A stretch of 64,000 nucleotides of DNA, taken from Hyparrhenia diplandra. Taxonomy: Eukaryota > Streptophyta > Magnoliopsida > Poales > Poaceae. The DNA is taken from positions 310,001-374,000 of the forward strand of contig JADLZK010001918.1 in assembly GCA_015847255.1 (NCBI GenBank), given 5' to 3'. Position 1 is the stretch's first letter, and each line of letters opens with the position of its first letter. Positions 52,620 to 62,862 of the stretch are shown piece by piece. Both the position numbers and the translations under genes were made by a program. The notes under the pieces were generated by a model. The model saw only the letters and a program-made list of their open reading frames with translations, did not search any database and was not told the DNA's origin.

Positions 52620-53221
52620 TAAATTTCAAAAAATTTAAAACAAAAACGCCGGGTGGCAATGGGCCCGACAGGTGAATGAGCAACAAACCGGTAGTGTAAC
52701 TATACCAAACACTATCGGTTTGAATTACTAACCATCATAGACTACGAAACATCAATCGCCGGCCGCACTAACCAACCAATAGTCACCACTCTAATACTTA
52801 TTTGTCGGGTTGAGATCACCGACGTTGTTCACGCAGATCATCGACGGGTTCAAAGTAAGCCGCCATTGTTAGCTCTTCGATACACCGTGGGCTCATTCTA
52901 ACCCGATAGTGTTATCCCCGGCATTCTCGTCGGTTCGTTAAAGCCCGACAGGTGCTCCCAATATCAACTCGCCGGCTGAATTCGAACCTGCATTGCTTGG
53001 ATCAAAAATGCTATCGGGTCGTGGAACACCCAACAAGTGTTCCGTGACAAGTATTTGCCGGTTTGATATCGAACCGGCAGTCTCTCCTCACATCACCGCC
53101 CGGTGTTTTGACCCGGTAGTGTTTCAAACCCCACATCACTACCGCTATGGTTCCGCCGGTTCAGTTTTTCGCAAAGTGAAGGGGGGGAGTTGGGCAAAGG
53201 ATGAACAATTCTGTAGTAGTG
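52620..53221. repeat. Right subterminal region of CACTA-3
   Basis: At least ten copies of motifs such as CCCGACAGGTG, ACCGGTAGTGTAAC, ATCGCCGGC, ACCCGATAGTG, ACCGGCAGTC and GGCGGTGATG, up to the tip GTAGTAGTG at 53221. The last 160 bp resemble the orphan terminus at 13229-13384. Confidence 0.7.
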
Positions 53222-53819
53222 TTAAAATTATTTGTTTTATTCATATTCAGAGTTTGTTTCTTGTAAGCTCAGTTCATGGTTTAGCCTGGGAAATAATTAT
53301 TTTTTTCTTAGGACCACATTTGATTCCTGTTAGTATTCATCCTTAGACCTTGGCATGGCTATTATGTGACCTTTATTTCCCAGTCAATATGCACTTTTGT
53401 CTTTTCCTTTGTCCTCCTAATTTAATATCAGGTACCCCAGCCCCCTCTTTAATCTAACACATCTTACTTGCATACTCCTGGACGCCTTTTTTTTCCATTT
53501 GTATAACGTGGAACCGAGAATTGCATATATATGCTTATGAGATTCGATTTGTTTGGACCTGCACTAGGAATGGATCTGATATGAATAAAGTTGGATGTAT
53601 TGCATAAAAGTTTGGAACCATTGTTTACATTGTCTACGGAATTGGGTGCTTGCAGCAAAATTAGAATGCCATCCATTTGGATCAAGTGCAAGCTATTCTT
53701 TGGTGAAATTCTCTAGAAATGACTTCCGGTGCACAATTTTCTTGAAAGTATGATTTTTGGCTGTGCAATTTCGAGCATGAGTAGTAGTCTGAGCCTTACA
53801 GGTAATGGTTTTCCAGCAA
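53222..53819. other. Host sequence right of CACTA-3
   Basis: Continuation of the locus interrupted at 36196. A polypyrimidine-AG acceptor-like site (ATTTTTTTCTTAG) occurs near 53312 and another AG after GAGCCTTACAG near 53801. No exon can be joined to 35643-35999 with confidence. The minus frame 53464-53691 has no motif. Confidence 0.3.
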
Positions 53820-54049
53820 GAAAGCACAACAGGTATTGCGTGGATGATGGGCTCGGGAGGAACTCCGCCACCAATAACAGATCCGAAGGGGGGCAAAGGG
53901 AACGCCTCCCTTGGGTTGACTTGCGAATGGTCTAGTCTCATGCATACCTCGGATGAAAGGAGGCTCGAGAGTCTGCTCTCCTTAAAAAATCGTTCCATGC
54001 CAGTTACAGGAACCCCTCTATTTATAGGGGAGGTAAACCGCCTTTAAGT
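53820..54049 (-). mobile_element. LTR-like promoter segment, part split by Copia-1
   Basis: On the minus strand CCCTATAAATAGAGGGG (TATA core 54019-54027) is followed by TGTAACTGGCATGGAACG, a stretch rich in AGACTCTCGAGCCTCC, and GGGAGGCGTTCCCTTTGCC. TATA plus a leader of this kind is typical of LTR R-U5 sequence. The upstream part continues at 61063-61340 beyond Copia-1. Its own ends (TG...CA) could not be found; a host promoter is an alternative. Confidence 0.35.
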
Positions 54050-54054
54050 ACAAT

Positions 54055-54280
54055 TGTTAGGATTAATTAGGAATAATTAATTAGTTGATCAACCGGATAA
54101 TGACAAGCAGTTAGGATTAGTCACTTAGACCCTTTGGGCACTTACGTAGGATCCAATCCACCGATTGGGAGGCACCTGTTCGGCCCTAGAGGCCTTGTAT
54201 ATATTTCTGATCCTGTACATTGTCATCGACAGTTAATACAATTTCATTCAGTCATCGACAACACATTTTGTCTCTTAACA
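54055..54280 (+). repeat. Copia-1 5' LTR
   Basis: Short 226-bp LTR. CTTGTATATATTTCTGATCC near 54196 probably contains the TATA element. TACAATTTCATTCAGTCATC is near the 3' end. The following CGTTATCATGCACGC is the likely primer binding region, tRNA not assigned. Confidence 0.92.
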
Positions 54281-54599
54281 CGTTATCATGCACGCAATGG
54301 CTCTGCCGCCGCTGACGCTGTAGGCAGAGAACGTCGCCGGAATTGTTCGTCGAAGGAGTTCGTAGAGGACTCGCTGACAAGAGATCGAAGGCGTCACTGT
54401 ATCTCCGGTGACTCACGTTTCCTCTCGGTTGCAATTGCCGCGACATGCCCGAGATCCGTTCGCTGGCCCTGTCCTAGTAACGAGAAGACGAAACATAGGC
54501 GTTCGTCATGGGCTCGGAGCCTCGGACATGGAGAAGAATAAACAAATGTGAGGAACTAAAGGACGGGAACAACTGTATGATTTTCGTTTTATAATGATT

Positions 54600-55124
54600 T
54601 TACCTCGATGAATTGATAGAAATTGCAGCATGTCCTCCGATCCGAAGTAGCCATGGCCAAGACGTCCTCACCCGTTGCCCCGTGTGCCCTCCGATTGAAG
54701 GCCTGGCGGCCTTTACGCCGTGGCCACGCACCACGGCGGGCGTCCCCGCATCGATCCCCGCCGAGGACGAGCAGGATTCGCTCAGTCGGCCGGCCTCCAT
54801 GACTGGAGCAAGGCCCTTGGCTCGAGCCCGCCATGCGAGGAAAAGGGGGAGAAGGAGTCACGCAGCGCTGGTGGCAGGACGAATGGCTAGCGGCGGCGGA
54901 TTGGCGGCAAAAGAGCGGCGGCTATGGTGGACAAACAGGGAGCGGCGGCGACAGTTTCTTCGCTCGTCTCCTGCGGCCCTGCCTGCCCCAGCGAGTGGAT
55001 AAGGCAGGCGCTAGGGGCTGCCCGCCTGGGCCACGCTCGCCCGTACGCGGTCGCCTGGCCTGCTCGACCGCATGCAATGCACTTAGCTGGATGGGGCTCG
55101 CTGCTGTTCTAGGCTATTTCTAAT
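54600..55124 (+). other. GC-rich insert-like segment in Copia-1
   Basis: A sharply GC-rich stretch within an otherwise A/T-rich element. The frame 54613-55002 (129 codons, rich in Ala, Arg, Pro) and two overlapping frames are open, but none shows a Gag motif. It lies where gag would begin. It could be a captured host gene piece or the decayed gag leader. Confidence 0.35.
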
Positions 55125-55354
55125 TCCGATTTATGCCTCTATTTTTAGTATTTGCATTATTAATTTATAGCAAGTACTAAGTTTGATTAGCATCTAATTT
55201 GCTAGTTTTAATTTCTGCTAAATCATCAGTACTTTGTAATGATTGTTGTTGTACCGTAAATTACTGGATCTCTGAGATTGTAAATATACTTGTGATTTTC
55301 TTATATTATTATGCAATCTCTTGTTTATTTCTATTATATTTCTAATATATGTGG

Positions 55355-55530
55355 TGCGCCAAATCACAATTTGTACCACATATATATTGCTACAGTAACT
55401 TCAATTATTTGTTTGGCATATATTGGTGCACCCAAACCACCCTTTGCACCAATATATAGATCATTTTTGTAGTATATAATAGAAATTGAGTATGTTGGTG
55501 CCCCCAACCATTTTTTTTTGCACCACATAC
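55355..55530. repeat. Three consecutive hairpins in Copia-1
   Basis: Three related units, each with GTGGTGC/TTGGTGC and the complementary GCACCA(A/C) 15-25 bases later: TGTGGTGCGCC...GTACCACA, ATTGGTGCACCC...TGCACCAAT (perfect 9-bp arms) and GTTGGTGCCCCC...GCACCACAT. Likely fold-back units. Confidence 0.55.
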
Positions 55531-56149
55531 AAGTTATCTTTGCTAGTGACTTAGTTGCAAATTTAACCATAATTATTAACTTTGAATAAGTTAAAAGTTG
55601 CAATATATAATATCATAATTATTTTGATTAATCAACATAATGCAATGGAGTCTATGGCAAAGGCTGCGTTTAGCTTATTGTGAACTATTCTGCCCTGAGT
55701 CCGTGCCATAGCAATGATCTAATCACCTGTTGCTGAGAGGTCTACATCTTGTTTCCCAGAAACTCGATGATTACCTACACCGTGTTGTTAATCAAAATAA
55801 AAAAGTTTTGGATTAATTTTTTAGTCATCACATTGTTCTGTATTACCCAAGGTAGTAGAGTCCTAAGCAAAGGCTGCGCTTAATTCATATTGAATTATAC
55901 CGCCCAGAGACCGTGCTTAGGCATCAATTCATTTTGCCTACTATAAAGATCTACTCGTTGTCATTGACATAGAGATTATCTTGTCTTGCATATTACAAAA
56001 TTTGTGATGATTAGCTTATATGGTCTACACATTTATGTGACTACCTATAATCCAAAACTATGATAAGATATACACCTATAACAATATTGCAATTGAGATT
56101 ACAACATCAGCATTTTGATTTTGAGTTTATCTTAGTTGTAAGCTCATTT

Positions 56150-57980
56150 AATCAATGGTCTGTCACATGTTGTGGATATTGACTTCAGAGAGGAGTATGT
56201 TCAACTCGCTCTCGATGGCATCAATATCTCATATGGACAAATGGACATTATTGTTGGTGCTATCCCATAAACTAATAGAAAAGTTAAATGACCCTCGCTT
56301 AGGGGTTACTTATTATAGATCAAAGAATTGTACCATGCTGTTGTTAAGGTACTACTTGCATAAAGATTATCGATAAAATATCTTATGAAAGGAAATGCAC
56401 ATACTTAATGGCATACTCCTCATGAGTACTATGAACAATACAATAGATCATATCTTTAAGACTAGATCTTATTGTTCATACAATTTACTTCCAATGATGA
56501 AAGTAAAAGGACCTATGTGCAAACCGAAGTCATGACAATAAGAACCACATAACGACACAATAAAGTCATATAAGTGGTTATGTTTAGCAAAATGCTAAAC
56601 AATGTCATACTCTTAACTTTGAGATTGATCTATATCAAATAGTAAGGGATAACAGGGGAGCAAATACTTAAAATTTGAAGCTCCCTAGGAAGTTTCTAAT
56701 GTCCAAAATATGTTGTAACACTTGTTGTCATAACTATTGTGAGTATCATTTCGATGAATTGGATACTCGACAATATTTATGGATTTCTATATATTAGACA
56801 AGAATTCCATTTATTTCTTGTCATATATAGATTGTAATGGAATTTTCCTAATAGGGATTGATATGTGCCCAATAGACATTTGTGTTTTCATAAGAGAAAC
56901 ACAAAAGGAAAACATTAGATATGGCACATAAGTAATGAGATAAGTCTCATTTTGGTTGTATTATGCATACAACAATCCCCATATAACATGTTAGCATAAG
57001 AATTTTTCACTTTGTTGATTCATTTAAATTTGGAATGATCAACTTAGCCATCCAAAGAGACACGTGAAAAATTAATAGCAATTATTTTGATCAGGGGTTT
57101 CCCCAAAGTATGGATACGGTAAGTACCATAGGGAAACAGATTTTAAAACCATATTATCTTAAAATCAGATTGACTTATCCCTTCATCATATTTGAAAGAA
57201 TATTTGAGTCCAACACAAAGATTGTGCGGACAGTTCGGGCATTTCATGGCTGTATAAATACATCTATGATATGATCTAAAGTGTGGAAGTATCCACACTT
57301 AGCCTTGTATTTGGTAGATCATGGCTCTTGTTATGACCATTATCCTGAACACTACTAAACATTGCACCTTCAATGACGATTGTTAGGTACAATAAGAGTT
57401 TAATTACATAGCCAAAGGGACAAATTGGAATTTATAAGTATGATACGAAGATCATATAAGACCATTATTAGTAAATTGCTATTTGCCAACTTCGTGTTAG
57501 AGTCGGGTAGATTTACACACTCGACTTATGATTAACGCATACCCCCAATGCAATAAGTACGTTGGAATTCATAAGATTTCCTATTTGCGTAAGATTAGGT
57601 TACGTTGTATACGTGCGGTCTCACCACCGCAAAGCATACATTGATGGGTCCATACAGAAACCGGGGATCAATCGGATATTTTAATCTCCGTCGATTGTTC
57701 AAGTATCTAGATCTCTATAGAGGATCTATTTACAACCCATATGCTGGTTTTAGAATACATGAGCTTTTCCAGGCATTAGGGGGAGAATAGTAGTACCATA
57801 TATAATGCCCGGAAAATATTTGTAATGCATAAAGCATTTCAAGCTCAAGATCACGTACTAAATAACTGAATCAATGGTTTGTCCATATTGTGGATATTGA
57901 ATTCAGAGGAGTTAGTTGAACTCGCTCTCGATCGTATCAATATCTCACTTGGAAAATGGACATTAACATTGAGTTCAAAG
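56150..57980 (+). pseudogene. Copia-1 decayed coding region with a 90-bp direct repeat
   Basis: A segment with TGTGGATATTGA.TTCAGAG, GAACTCGCTCTCGAT and ATCAATATCTCA occurs at about 56160-56250 and again at about 57885-57970 in the same orientation. The intervening 1.7 kb (57000-57800) has short frames only, such as 57605-57790. Probably pol sequence eroded beyond confident domain calls. Confidence 0.4.
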
Positions 57981-57996
57981 AATTGTTTGCATAGTA

Positions 57997-58735
57997 TTGC
58001 AAACAAACTGCCAAAGTACTTTCATAGATTATAAAGGTGTTACAAAGTCTCTCCATCCTGCAAGGAAGGTGCTAGAAAGAGTGGAGGTACCTAATAAAAC
58101 CACTCACCCCCATATTGGCTATAAGAGGGGGAGAATCACTTCCAAGAGGCAAGATGCGATTGCTGGCAAGCAAAAGAAGACTGCAAATGCAACTCAACCA
58201 TTTGGTTGAAAGACAACTAGAGGACATGTTATGTCCTGTGGATATTTATAATCCACAAGCCTAGCTCAGAGGTGCACTGAAATACCGATGCTAGGACATC
58301 GGAAATCCACGACTATCGCTTTGGGAAATCACGATATGTCATTTAGGGTTCATTTTGAGTTTTGATAACATGAGAATTTTATCATATAAAAGTCTATATG
58401 TCATGACACATACTTCTCTCGAATAAAACGTATACAATATTTCAAGTTATCTAGTTAATAAGACCATGGCGAGTGCTTTGTCACTCTTACTAGAACTTGT
58501 TGAGTTATACATACAGAGATAGTCTTGCTCACCGTAAAAAAGAGGAGTTAGCAGTTGTAAAGCTAACACCTCATGTAGCTTTCTTGTGGGTACAAAATGT
58601 TCTCGATCCATGATGGATAGAGAACAACATGGTGGTGAGATATAAAGCAAGACTAGTAGCACAAGGGGTTTACATAAAGCCCAAAGCATTGTCTTTCAAT
58701 GCAATTATTCTCCATAATAAATTAAATTTCCGATA
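57997..58735 (+). pseudogene. Copia-1 pol remnant (integrase-RT junction)
   Basis: Frame 57997-58209 includes KVLERVEVPNKTTHPHIGYK and a Lys/Arg-rich stretch like the region between Copia integrase and reverse transcriptase. From about 58640 VRYKARLVAQGV is the conserved start of Copia reverse transcriptase; the frame ends soon after at KLNFRY. The catalytic YVDD box was not found. Confidence 0.6.
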
Positions 58736-59639
58736 CTAACTTTGATTGGCAAGTACAAAAGCATCTACCTTTGCGGTTGATAGATGTAGTGATTGCATAT
58801 AATCACTTAGTTTGGTATATTTGTGAAGCTTCGGGAAGGAGTTCACATACCAAACATTCATACATAAAAGCGCAACACATATTGTGTATTGCTTAAGTCA
58901 ATATATGGCTTAAAGTTGTTAAGTCGAATGTGGTACAATCGACCTTGTATGTATTCCTTACATTGAAGGGATACAAGATTGGTTACACGTGGTGTTCATT
59001 TTGGAGTTCTTGATTGGATTTCCTAGTATTATATGATTGTCAACAATCTTGACATCATTGGTAATGAGCACTTGTCAATAGCACGTTGTAATCTAAAGAC
59101 GGAGTTTAGAGATGGGAGATATGGTCCAAACCAAAATTTTTATTTTGTGTTTATGATCCAAGTATCTTCTCCCAAGATTTTAGTAAAGCTATCTATATCC
59201 ACATCATATTGAATGACTCAATATGAAAGGTAATCCTATGGTTGTTCTACCTCATGATAGAGGACATTGTTTTGTACCATAGTGTTTGGAATGAGATAAA
59301 AGGACATGTTGTCCATTATCTACGTGCTATTTATGCTCTAATATATATTGCAAAAATTCTCGGCCGAATATATCTTTTGCAATAATTTGCTATCTAGTAG
59401 CGGCGCTTACTCTACCAAATGTTGGTAGATTGAAGTTAAAGATATCTTTAATATTACAACATAGCACATACTATCTTGGTATAAACCAAGATCCAAGTAT
59501 ATGGATTTTATGATTACGGTTATCTATAAGATCCCCAAATTCCAGATCATTGAAATAGCCTTTACATAATTATGGAAAGACCAGTTTGTAATAGTCTTAA
59601 GTAGACATTTAATGGTCAATTCCATTCATCATTCTGACA

Positions 59640-59990
59640 TTGTATTATACAAGGCTACACATGAATGTGCATAGCTTGACAGAATGATATATCACATACC
59701 GAAGTTATGTGGTATTGATTCTATTGAATCAAAAGGTCGTTACCTATAAAGGTAATGCATCTTGTGTTGTTTAGATGAAGACAAGTTATACTTGTTGCAA
59801 TATTTTGCATCAAGATGGTTCTATTCCATAGGTTATATGGGCATATGAACATACGCAAAACTAAGTATTGTGACAATCTCAAAGAGATATTCACAAAGTC
59901 TACCATACTCCACATTTGTTATGTGTTGAGTACATCGGTATGAAAGGTTTGCAAGTCTTGGGGGAGAGTCTCTCGTCTCTCGATTAATAA
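59640..59990 (+). pseudogene. Copia-1 RNase H tail remnant
   Basis: Degenerate matches to the end of a Copia polyprotein, from HLYKATHECA-like sequence (59650) to a TKSTILHICYVLSTSV and VCKSWGESL-like end near 59975 that matches the usual ADLFTKSLP...GMRRL...GGES order. No open frame longer than 65 codons. Confidence 0.4.
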
Positions 59991-60009
59991 CTTGTTGAAA
60001 ACATTATAT

Positions 60010-60760
60010 TGCACTCTTTTCTTTTGTATGAGTTTTTCCCTTTGGGTTTCTCATATAAAGTTTTAAATGAGGCAATATCGACATAAGATCATGTCATATC
60101 ATCCGCTTTTTCCCATAGGGTTTTTTTGGTGGATGATACTGTGACATATGATACATTGTACTCTTTTCTTTATTTGAGTTTTCTCTTTCAAGGTTTCTCA
60201 AATAAAGTTTTTGATGAGGCAATGCCTATATAAAGTAATATGCTATATCATCAAGTTTTCCTCATCGGGTTTTTTTGGAAGATGATATACGAGCATATTG
60301 ACCATATGGTCAAGGTGTTATTAGACTAAGACTTTGAGCTTATCTCAAAGGGTCTAACAACATTGGTGATTGTGTATCACGGGGTTTCTCCTTATTTTTT
60401 TCCATTGGGTTTTTAAGGAGTTTTACCTGATATACCAGTACTACTTTGGATTTTTCCCATAGGGTTTTTCCAAAGATTTTTCTCACATTTTTCCTACAAG
60501 GTTTTTATGAGAAGTTGTCATATTATCTATTTTTCCCTTACAGGGGGTTTTAAGGATAATATTATAAATGACATATTGATCCTTGATCAAATTGTTTTTA
60601 GACTATGTCTTTAGGATCACCTAAATGGTCTATAAACATTGGGATTTGCATATATATTATGGTTGTTCTCCTTATTTTTCCCACTAGGTTTTTAAGGAGT
60701 TTTGCCTGGTATATCGATATACTTTGGTTTTTCCCACAGGGTTTTCCAAAGATTCAAGAC
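60010..60760. repeat. Array of about ten TTTTTCCC-x-GGGTTTTT motifs
   Basis: Near-palindromic motifs of the type TTTTTCCCATAGGGTTTTT occur about ten times between the pol remnant and the 3' LTR (for example near 60032, 60109, 60182, 60258, 60395, 60449, 60495, 60530, 60675 and 60727). Spacing is irregular. Such motifs are common in the 3' non-coding part of plant Copia elements; their role is unknown. Confidence 0.75.
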
Positions 60761-60836
60761 TATGACTGACGATTATACAACAGTGCCTACACAAGATTAT
60801 ATGAAGCCTATATAAGATCCATTGATCAAGGGGGAG

Positions 60837-61062
60837 TGTTAGGATTAATTAGGAATAATTAATTAGTTGATCAACCGGATAATGACAAGCAGTTAGGATT
60901 AGTCACTTAGACCCTTTGGGCACTTACGTAGGATCCAATCCACCGATTGGGAGGCACCTGTTCGGCCCTAGAGGCCTTGTATATATTTCTGATCCTGTAC
61001 ATTGTCATCGACAGTTAATACAATTTCATTCAGTCATCGACAACACATTTTGTCTCTTAACA
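60837..61062 (+). repeat. Copia-1 3' LTR
   Basis: No difference from the 5' LTR was found on reading both. Preceded by the purine tract at 60827-60836. Confidence 0.92.
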
Positions 61063-61340
61063 ACAATTACAGTTCACCTCCTTTACAACGGTCGGATTCG
61101 GGAAATATTCAAGGGTATTATAGCGATAACACATCATCGTCAAGCTTTACTAGCCGGGGCCCACTGTGGCCTTTGGAGCGGAGGAAGGTGGCTTGCTCCT
61201 ATGGGGTCTTCGGAGTTGCAGGCCGCCATGTCTTCCGAAGAGGGGTCTTGTGTCTACCGAGGGTTGCCTGATTGTCACCGTTCTTCCCACAGGTATGCCT
61301 TCGGTGTGAAGCCGCCCGAAGGGGTCTTCGTAGAACCATA
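61063..61340 (-). mobile_element. Upstream part of the LTR-like segment at 53820-54049
   Basis: Once Copia-1 is removed, the minus strand reads from GGTGAACTGTAATT directly into GTACTTAAAGGCGGTTTACC and the TATA box, so Copia-1 lies about 30 bp upstream of that TATA box. Frames 60916-61341 and 61002-61271 start inside the Copia LTR and are not genes. Confidence 0.35.
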
Positions 61341-62044
61341 GATCATACGTAGTTGTGATGTCGGCCAGAAGCGTAGGAAGGAGTCATTTCTGTGGGTCCC
61401 ACCCCCAACAACAGGAAATGCACATTATTCATGTTCTTGAATATTTTTGCAAGCATGTTTCTTGTAGAAGACAGCAGCATGGGCAGACGATGGCCAGGCA
61501 TGCAGGTGTTTGCGCCAAATTTTGTATTTGATTGTTGTGCGTGTCTCATCCTTATTAGTTAATACGAGTAGCTAATAACTACTCCCTTGTTACTTGCATT
61601 TAAAAAAATATATATTTGAAATGTATAAATACAGTTAGAAATTACACACACATATATATGTATATATAATTACTTTCTAATCTCAGTGAGTTGTTACTCC
61701 TATGTGTATATCTCTAGATTCGGTGTGTATATCTCTAGATTCAGGGCATATATGATCGGACAAAGTGTATATAGATGAAGTATATGATCATACTAGACAA
61801 TCCAGGGTAGTATGTATGCTAAGTATGCATGCATACGTAGAGTATTTGATATACTTTTTTTATATACTGCAGTAGTGACATTTTAATAATATATTAAAAA
61901 ATATGGGTTCCTTCAAAAAAATTTCATGTAGTAAGATCTGGAGTATCTTAATATGAGTATCTAACACTACAAAAGAAACCCCCATGTCACAAAAGATACC
62001 ATTTCACGTAGTAAGATCTAGAGTATCTTAATATGAGTATCTAT
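61341..62044. other. AT-rich spacer with a short direct repeat
   Basis: GTAGTAAGATCT.GAGTATCT with TAATATGAGTATCTA is present at 61928-61963 and 62009-62044, about 80 bp apart. TATATATGTATATATAATTA-type runs lie near 61650. The second copy abuts the truncated Copia-2. No gene. Confidence 0.45.
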
Positions 62045-62862
62045 TCACCCGTCCGGATATCGCCTACGCTGTTCAGCAAGTCTGCTTGTATATGCATGAT
62101 CCTCAAGAGCCTCATTTTTGGTGCTATGGCGGATTCTTCGCTATCTTCAGGGTACTTTGGACCTCGGTCTTCACCTTCACCGGTCCTCATCGGCTGATCT
62201 TATATTGTCTACACGGATGCCGATTGGGCGGGATGTCCTGACATGCTCAAGTCCACCTCTGGTTATGCCGTGTTCCTCGTGGACAATCTCATCTCCTGGT
62301 CATCCAAGCGTCAGCCCACTGTGTCAAGGTCCAGTGTAGAGGCGGAGTATAGAGCCGTGGCGAATAGTGTTGCCAAAGCACGCTAGTTGTGCCAACTTCT
62401 GCAGGAGCTCCCTCATCGTCTTTTCCGCGCCACTGTGGTCTATTGTGATAATGTCGGTGCAGTTTACCCTCCACTAACCCAGTCCAGCATCAACGAACAA
62501 AGCATGTCGAGATGCATCTACACTTCATCACAGGCGAGTCGCCCTTGGTGAGGTCGCGTCTGCATGTTCCCACTACATCCTAGTAGGCCGACGTCTTCAC
62601 CAAAGGTTTACCGACGTCCGTGTTCACAGAGTTTAGGTCCAGTCTTAATGTTTGCGGTGCTCCCAGTTAAGACTGTGGGGGAGTGTTAGACCGAGAGGGT
62701 GTATGGATGCATCTGTGTGTTAGACTAAGCATCGTGCGGATGCATGTGTGTGTTGTTGTGTGTGGATGCATGTATGCATTGCTGATCTATATGTCTCGAC
62801 ACTCATGGAATAAAATTCATCAAGCATTCCCATATTCCACTCTTTCAGTCAGCAACCCAACA
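62045..62862 (+). mobile_element. Copia-2: 3' fragment with RNase H and 3' LTR
   Basis: Begins inside pol at TRPDIAYAVQQVCLYMHDPQ, then ILRYLQGTLDLGLHLHRSSS, YTDADWAGCPD, TSGYAVFLVDNLISWSSKRQ, SRSSVEAEYRAVA and YCDNV, the Copia RNase H order with its D-E-D residues, and ends near ADVFTKGLP and FRSSLNV. Two or more frame changes are present. A purine tract GTGGGGGAG (62675-62683) is followed by a probable 3' LTR (62684-62862, TGTTAGACCG to CCCAACA). No left half is present, so the element was truncated at about 62045. Confidence 0.78.

Larger units (their letters stand above)
36197..53221. mobile_element. CACTA-3: 17 kb gene-carrying CACTA element without TNP2
   Basis: The left tip CACTACTACAGATTCGCTCA and the reverse-complemented right tip CACTACTACAGAATTGTTCA match closely. 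A 3-bp target duplication TTA flanks the element (36194-36196, 53222-53224). Without the nested Gypsy (39951-47918) it is about 9.1 kb. It carries three small minus genes (36654-38416), a plus gene at 39482 split by the Gypsy, its inverted homologue at about 50560-50982, a gene with an RNase H1 N-terminal-like domain (to 52416) and a 505-bp satellite. No TnpD/TNP2 or Ptta motif was found, so it is probably non-autonomous. Confidence 0.88.
54055..61062 (+). mobile_element. Copia-1: 7.0 kb LTR retrotransposon with identical LTRs
   Basis: Two 226-bp LTRs (54055-54280, 60837-61062) starting TGTTAGGATT and ending TCTCTTAACA read the same base for base by eye. The 5-bp target duplication ACAAT is at 54050-54054 and 61063-61067. 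A purine tract CAAGGGGGAG precedes the 3' LTR. The 6.55 kb interior has only remnants of Copia pol and no intact gag-pol frame. It therefore inserted very recently and must have been moved by another element's proteins. Confidence 0.93.

Noticed and set aside
60916..61341. A 141-codon plus frame
   Set aside because: It begins inside the Copia 3' LTR and the same start occurs in the 5' LTR frame at 54134; the tail is flanking sequence.
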